Assembly (NCBI RefSeq): GCF_000002985.6
Contig: NC_003283.11
Coordinates: 7,254,001-7,318,000 of the forward strand
DNA from: Caenorhabditis elegans
Lineage: Eukaryota > Nematoda > Chromadorea > Rhabditida > Rhabditidae
Length of the DNA: 64,000 bases
Direction of reading: 5' to 3'
Shown here: in pieces, positions 59,334-64,000 of the stretch
Layout: each line of letters starts with the position of its first letter
Numbering within the stretch: the stretch's first letter is position 1
Program-made: the position numbers and the translations under genes
The notes under the pieces: generated by a model
Told to the model about the DNA's origin: nothing
Database searches by the model: none
The model's input: the letters and a program-made list of their open reading frames with translations, nothing else

Positions 59334-60143
59334 CTTCGTACGATGATCTAGGATCCAGACACGTTATTAGATTGAATGAGAACACGACACTAGAAAAAAT
59401 AATACCTCAAAAATTAAATACATTCATATGTAGTTACCAAAAACTACAAAACATACGTTATTTTTCAAAACAAGAAAATCATATTCTTAACTACATACTT
59501 TTTATTACCATACTCTTATTTAAATGAAAAATTAGTACACAGCTTGTGAGTTGCGCAGATAAATTGATATTCGAAACATTCTACCTTGAGACCGGGAAAA
59601 CAAAGTACTACGTAGTGCAATTTTGGAAATCACGTGGGATTTTGAGTAACTAGAAAAAAAAAGCAAGTAAAACCAAAACAACATGGAGGTTTTCGATGAA
59701 GTGGGAGAAGAGAGTTCCTGGAATTCGTAAAACATCTATTGCCTTGCTATAAATTGACAAAAACATGATTTCTGTTCAATATCAAACCCAAATTCATTCA
59801 TGGCACAGGGCGGAAATGTGTACTGTCAAGAAATAGGTCTGTTACATGTTAATTTAAAAAAAAAGTAAAAAGTGTACAGTTTTTGGTACTGTTCAAAAAA
59901 GTTATTGGATTTGAATAGTTTTTGAGAAGTCTTCGAAACGGAACCATGTGGCGTATCAGAAACGGAATGAATATCTTAACAAATAATCACAAATTTTAAA
60001 ATTTTCTTAAAAATCAATCGTCAATTTTGAAATATGAACAAAACATATGAAAATCCGAATACAATTTCGATATGAGCATATTTTATTGAATGTTAAATCA
60101 CAATTTTACATGGTAAATTACATATGTACAATACAATCAATGC
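59334..60143. other. Intergenic stretch, nothing supported
   Basis: Presumed promoter of the srx-type gene and 3' flank of the chitinase gene. No family motif in any frame. Confidence 0.5.
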
Positions 60144-63100
60144 TTATTTGTTCTGGTCTTTTTTGTCTTTTCTGTAATCCACACAACCATTGCAACTACA
60201 AAATTCTTTTCCGATTCCACAGTATCCACCATTTGAGCAACAATACTTAGTATCATCATCGGGATTGCAAATTGGCATCTGAAAAGTTTGATAATTATTT
60301 AAATTTTATCAATAAATCTACTTTTCCATTGATTTTTTCAATATCTTTTCCGCATCTTCCCCTCTTTCCATCTGGAGCATCTTGTGTATACCATTGAATT
60401 TCTCTTGACGGTTTTACAGGTTTCTTGATGATCAAATCGGGATCCTTGCGGTAGTTCACGCATCCCTTACAATCGCAGTATTCTTTTCCACTTCCGCAAT
60501 ATCCAGCTGCTCCACAACACGAGAAGCCTGGATCATCTGGGTCACAGACAGGGTAAAATCCATTTATCAATGGAGCAGACTTTCCACATTGTCCTTGCTT
60601 CTTTTCGTCAGAATTTTCAGGAGTCCACCATCGAACGTCGTCAATTGGAACACATTTATATGTAACTTTGTCACCTTTTCCTCCGGAGCACAGCCCAGCA
60701 GAAGATACTAAATTCAAAAGTGTATCTGCATCGTCATCAAGATCCAAGGCCCAGATCATCAATCCACCAAGGTTTCGATCTGTAGCATACTTCATTTTTT
60801 CTTTGAGACTTCTCTCATTTTCAAATCCTAAGAACTTCTTGGCGCCGTTATTCATAATATATGGAGTTTTTGTCTTTTCGTGCCACGAAGCTGATCCCTT
60901 ATTCCATCCTTCCTTTGCAAGATTTCTCCATCCAACATATCCGCCTTCATATTTTCCATTCTGTGGTGCAGCAGTTCTCCACATATTGTCCGATTTATCA
61001 ATTGGACCAAGAACATTCTTCCAGTATCTCCCGTAGAAGGGTACTCCCATATTCAATTGACTTGGCTTTTCCGTCTTACAAGCATAAAACTTCATTGAGA
61101 AATCAGCATTCAGTTTTCCAGAAAATCCTTTCAAACTTCCAAAATACAATGGAGCAGGTGTTCCTGTATAAGCACCCCATTTCGATTCCCATGCTCCATA
61201 GTAATCGTAGGTCATCACATTTATGAAATCGGCATACTTCAATATTCCTTTCAGATCATAACCCTTTCGAAGATTCCATTCTCCAGCTGCAGATGCCAGT
61301 GTAATAACATATGGATCCTTTCTCTTCTTCTTCTTTGCCATTTCTGAGAACTTTTCTCTAATTTCTTTGATGAGCTGAACATGGTTTTTGGCATCTTTTC
61401 CATTACTATCAGGATATTCCCAATCGAGATCAACACCATCAATCTTCTGATCTTCAACAAAAGAAGCGATGGAGTCAACAAACTTTCTGCAAGTTAAAAT
61501 GATATCTTTGGTTAAACTGAAAGCTATTTTACTTTCTCTTTCCAGAATCTGCTGCCACAGAAGAGAAGTACTGTGAGTTATCCCAACCACCAACGGCAAA
61601 AAGAACTCGAACTCCAGAATTTGCAGCTCTAGCTTTTTTCTTCATATTCAGAAATCTTCTCTCTGCTTTTTTCGCAGCCTGTGGACCGGAATCATCTTCA
61701 CTTACAGCGCCGAACTTCACACTTCCATCCTCATACATCGCAACAAATGCGAATATAACGTGTGTCAGCTTCTTAAGTTGATTCTCTGTTATCTCACGAT
61801 CTCCCCATCCTGTATAGTATCCAACAATTCGTTTTCCACAAGAAGCTGCTGGCAATGAACTCTTTCCAGTCGGCTCTTCAACTTTTGACGGATCTGGCTT
61901 TGGTGGCTCAGGCTTATCCTCTTCGCACTTGTTATCCCAAGACCCCATAAGCTTATCCTCTTTGTACTTTTCAGTTCCAAAATAGATTCCGTCATTTTTC
62001 ACAACATAATAGAACGTAGCTTTTCCCTTGTTATCGGATTTTCCTCCATAAACATCAAAACCAATCTTTTGATTATGCTTATCAGTAAATTCACAAACAA
62101 AGAGAGTTCTTCCGAAAATGTGAGGTTGGAAAGCAAACGACCACTCTTTGTCGAGTTTGTCCCAGCCCATCTGAAATTTTTAGTTTATTTTGAAAACTGG
62201 AGGGATTCCAAGCTTACCATATCATCACCACTCCAGCACCTTCTTTGAATTTCCCTTTCAGCTTGATCTTTACAAGTTCTCGTGTTTCTCAAAACAACTG
62301 CTGCTTCTTTTCCTTCATCACATCCAACACGGCTAGGCTCGTCAAACGATTCCTCCAATAATTTGAATCCGCTGAATCCAAACACTTTCAGAGCTTTGAA
62401 TTTGAGGTATCCGTATGCTTTTCCATTATCCCACTCATCAGCTCTCCATCTACAGTAATCTTCACACTGGAATTCACTGTGTTCACACATATCTGGGAAT
62501 GCAAGTCCGTGAACTTTCATGGTAGCTCCACCTTCTACCTGTAAAATGATCTAGTTTTAAGACAAAATCCAGAATAACTCACATCAACGACGACGAGTCG
62601 CAGGTTAGATGACAAATCCAGTTTTCCAATAAATCCGAAATAGTCAGCTGCCAAAATTTCCCAGCACAAGCTCAATCCACCCTTTGTCAATAATTTTGCC
62701 AACTTGGAGCCAACTGCGCATAAACTGATAACTCCTCCCAACTTCCGATCAGCAAGGTATTTGAGACCGGGCACGTCTTCATTTTCTTTTTTCGTACAAT
62801 CATTCTTATCCTTAGCGCAATAAAGTACAGTATCTTTGGCAAAAGTCACGCTAGGTACGCAAATGTCAGCTTCAACAGAGATTTCTACAAGGCCGAATGG
62901 AAATGTACATCCACCAGCAAAGCAACCTCCATAAAGATTTTTGAAAACAGACAGAGTATCCTCTCCTGATGAAGGAGTAGAAAAACTGCATCCAACTTGC
63001 CTTTTTGATCTGAAATACAAAACCTGCGTATTCAAACAGTTTTAAATAAAAGTAGAGATACCTGAAAGCACGAAGAACTGTTGTATTTTGGGGAGAATTC

Positions 63101-64000
63101 CAATCTTCTCCGTCCAAAATAACTTTTGTTGCCAACACTTGACAGTATAGCAGGAGCTCTTCATTTTCGCAGTAGCAATTTTTAATATTGTCACTGAAAC
63201 TATTAATTTGTTTTTAATCGACAACTATCTAATTTTGAACCTCATTTTGGTTTTCTTGATTTCTTCGCAATATTTTTCTCTAGGGAGTGGGTGTTGACTA
63301 TCCAAAATCTTTCTAATCTTTTCATCGGATTTGTACAATTCCTTGAGTTTAGAGTTCACAGCTGGCTTTTGCAGGTCGGCTAGCAATTCTTCATTCATCG
63401 CATTCTCATTTGCCTCACTCGGATTTGAGTTGTAATTGTCAAACTGAAATTTTTAAGTTAACCATTCTAAATTGTTTTCAAATATTGCTACCATTTTAAC
63501 AAGTTCTGGTGCAATGTCTTTCAAACTTGTTACAATCAAGTCCTGAGCCTGTCTTGTATCGACTCCCAAACTTGCTGTACATATCAGTGATCCCCATTCA
63601 AATGGTTTTTCGCATTTTATACCGGGATTGAGAGTTTCAATCTGTCCTCGACTCAATCCAGTCAGTCTCGTTATTTTTTCGCAATTATCATTTTCCGGAG
63701 TGACCCGTCGGGAAGAAATACACTGCTCTTGCTTGAAAGGTCCGGTTCCAAGACAAATCTGAAAACACAAACAAATGTATCAATAAATTAGAAATAACTG
63801 GTTTCGCTTTACAATTAGCTTTTAATATTTTTTGACTCACTTGTTCCGATTTTTGTAATCTGTCGCAACGGAATGTTGGATTCAAATCCATCAGTTTTCT
63901 CATACTAATTTGATTTTGTTGCATCACTTGGTTACATGATTGATATTGGTTGAACATTTGAATGGAAGTACAATTCTTTGTAGATTGAGATTTCACACAG
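60144..64000 (-). CDS. LysM / GH18 chitinase with two hevein-type domains (5' end outside)
   Basis: Visible exons on the minus strand: 64000-63841, 63758-63492, 63443-63241, 63199-63062, 63009-62583, 62538-62218, 62170-61533, 61486-60322 and 60278-60144; 1150 residues seen. Order: two LysM-like modules (ISMRKLMDLNPTFRCD and SRGQIETLNPGIKCE), a Glu/Lys-rich linker, about 330 residues of Cys-containing sequence I do not recognise (with GGCFAGGCTFPFGLVEI and EHSEFQCEDYCRW), a Pro-rich hinge, the GH18 barrel from CGKRIVGYYTGWG, and two chitin-binding type-1 modules (CCGAAGYCGSGKEYC and CCSNGGYCGIGKEFC). The GH18 active site DGVDLDWE is complete, with MTYDYYGAW and MIWALDLDD, so hydrolysis is expected. 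It probably binds and cuts chitin outside the cell, in pharynx, eggshell, cuticle or against fungi. The signal peptide is beyond the window. Confidence 0.9.

Noticed and set aside
1-64000. Search for tRNA and other structured RNA genes
   Set aside because: By eye I found no convincing A-box/B-box pair or cloverleaf; a covariance-model scan would be decisive.

Overview
The window is nematode nuclear DNA, almost certainly Caenorhabditis (C. elegans or a close relative). It is AT-rich and its genes have many short introns ending in TTTTCAG. It carries families described mainly or only from this genus (Srj and Srx chemoreceptors, DUF268, expanded GT92 and FkbM families), many inverted-repeat elements, a Tc1/mariner-type remnant and LINE fragments. 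All exon models below were built by hand from reading frame, splice sites and intron phase, by comparing paralogs inside the window.

Layout. 1-1157: 5' part of a GT92-like glycosyltransferase gene (minus) running off the left edge. 5265-6041: a secreted protein of acidic pro-region plus cationic 20-residue repeats. 8585-10046: FkbM-type methyltransferase (minus). 10852-11377: dead LINE fragment. 12371-14806: DUF268 gene. 15744-18770: GT92 gene. 19859-20975: FkbM gene (minus) that lost its ATG. 21852-24444: GT92 gene. 25398-26517: FkbM gene. 26798-27600: inverted GT92 3' fragment. 28416-30667: second DUF268 gene. 32185-33800: GT92-like gene lacking its middle. 35455-37831, 38754-40799 (minus) and 44771-47472: three closely related GT92 genes. 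42300-43694 (minus): srj-type chemoreceptor. 47725-48215: LINE fragment. 49200-51496: near-perfect 1.1 kb palindrome carrying two FkbM copies. 53532-55556: another FkbM gene. 55917-57342: fold-back Tc1-type element. 57726-59333 (minus): srx-type chemoreceptor. 60144-64000 (minus): LysM/GH18 chitinase with two hevein domains, N-terminus outside the window.

Main theme. Three families that plausibly act on glycans in the secretory pathway are interleaved over about 47 kb: GT92 glycosyltransferases, FkbM methyltransferases and DUF268 proteins (a family placed among methyltransferase folds). Nearly all begin with a short cytoplasmic tail and one membrane anchor, the type II topology of Golgi enzymes. 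The unit DUF268 + GT92 + FkbM occurs about twice, with extra copies made by tandem and inverted duplication. Several copies are damaged, so the locus looks like a fast birth-and-death array. A role in building variable, O-methylated surface glycans is an inference and not shown by the sequence.
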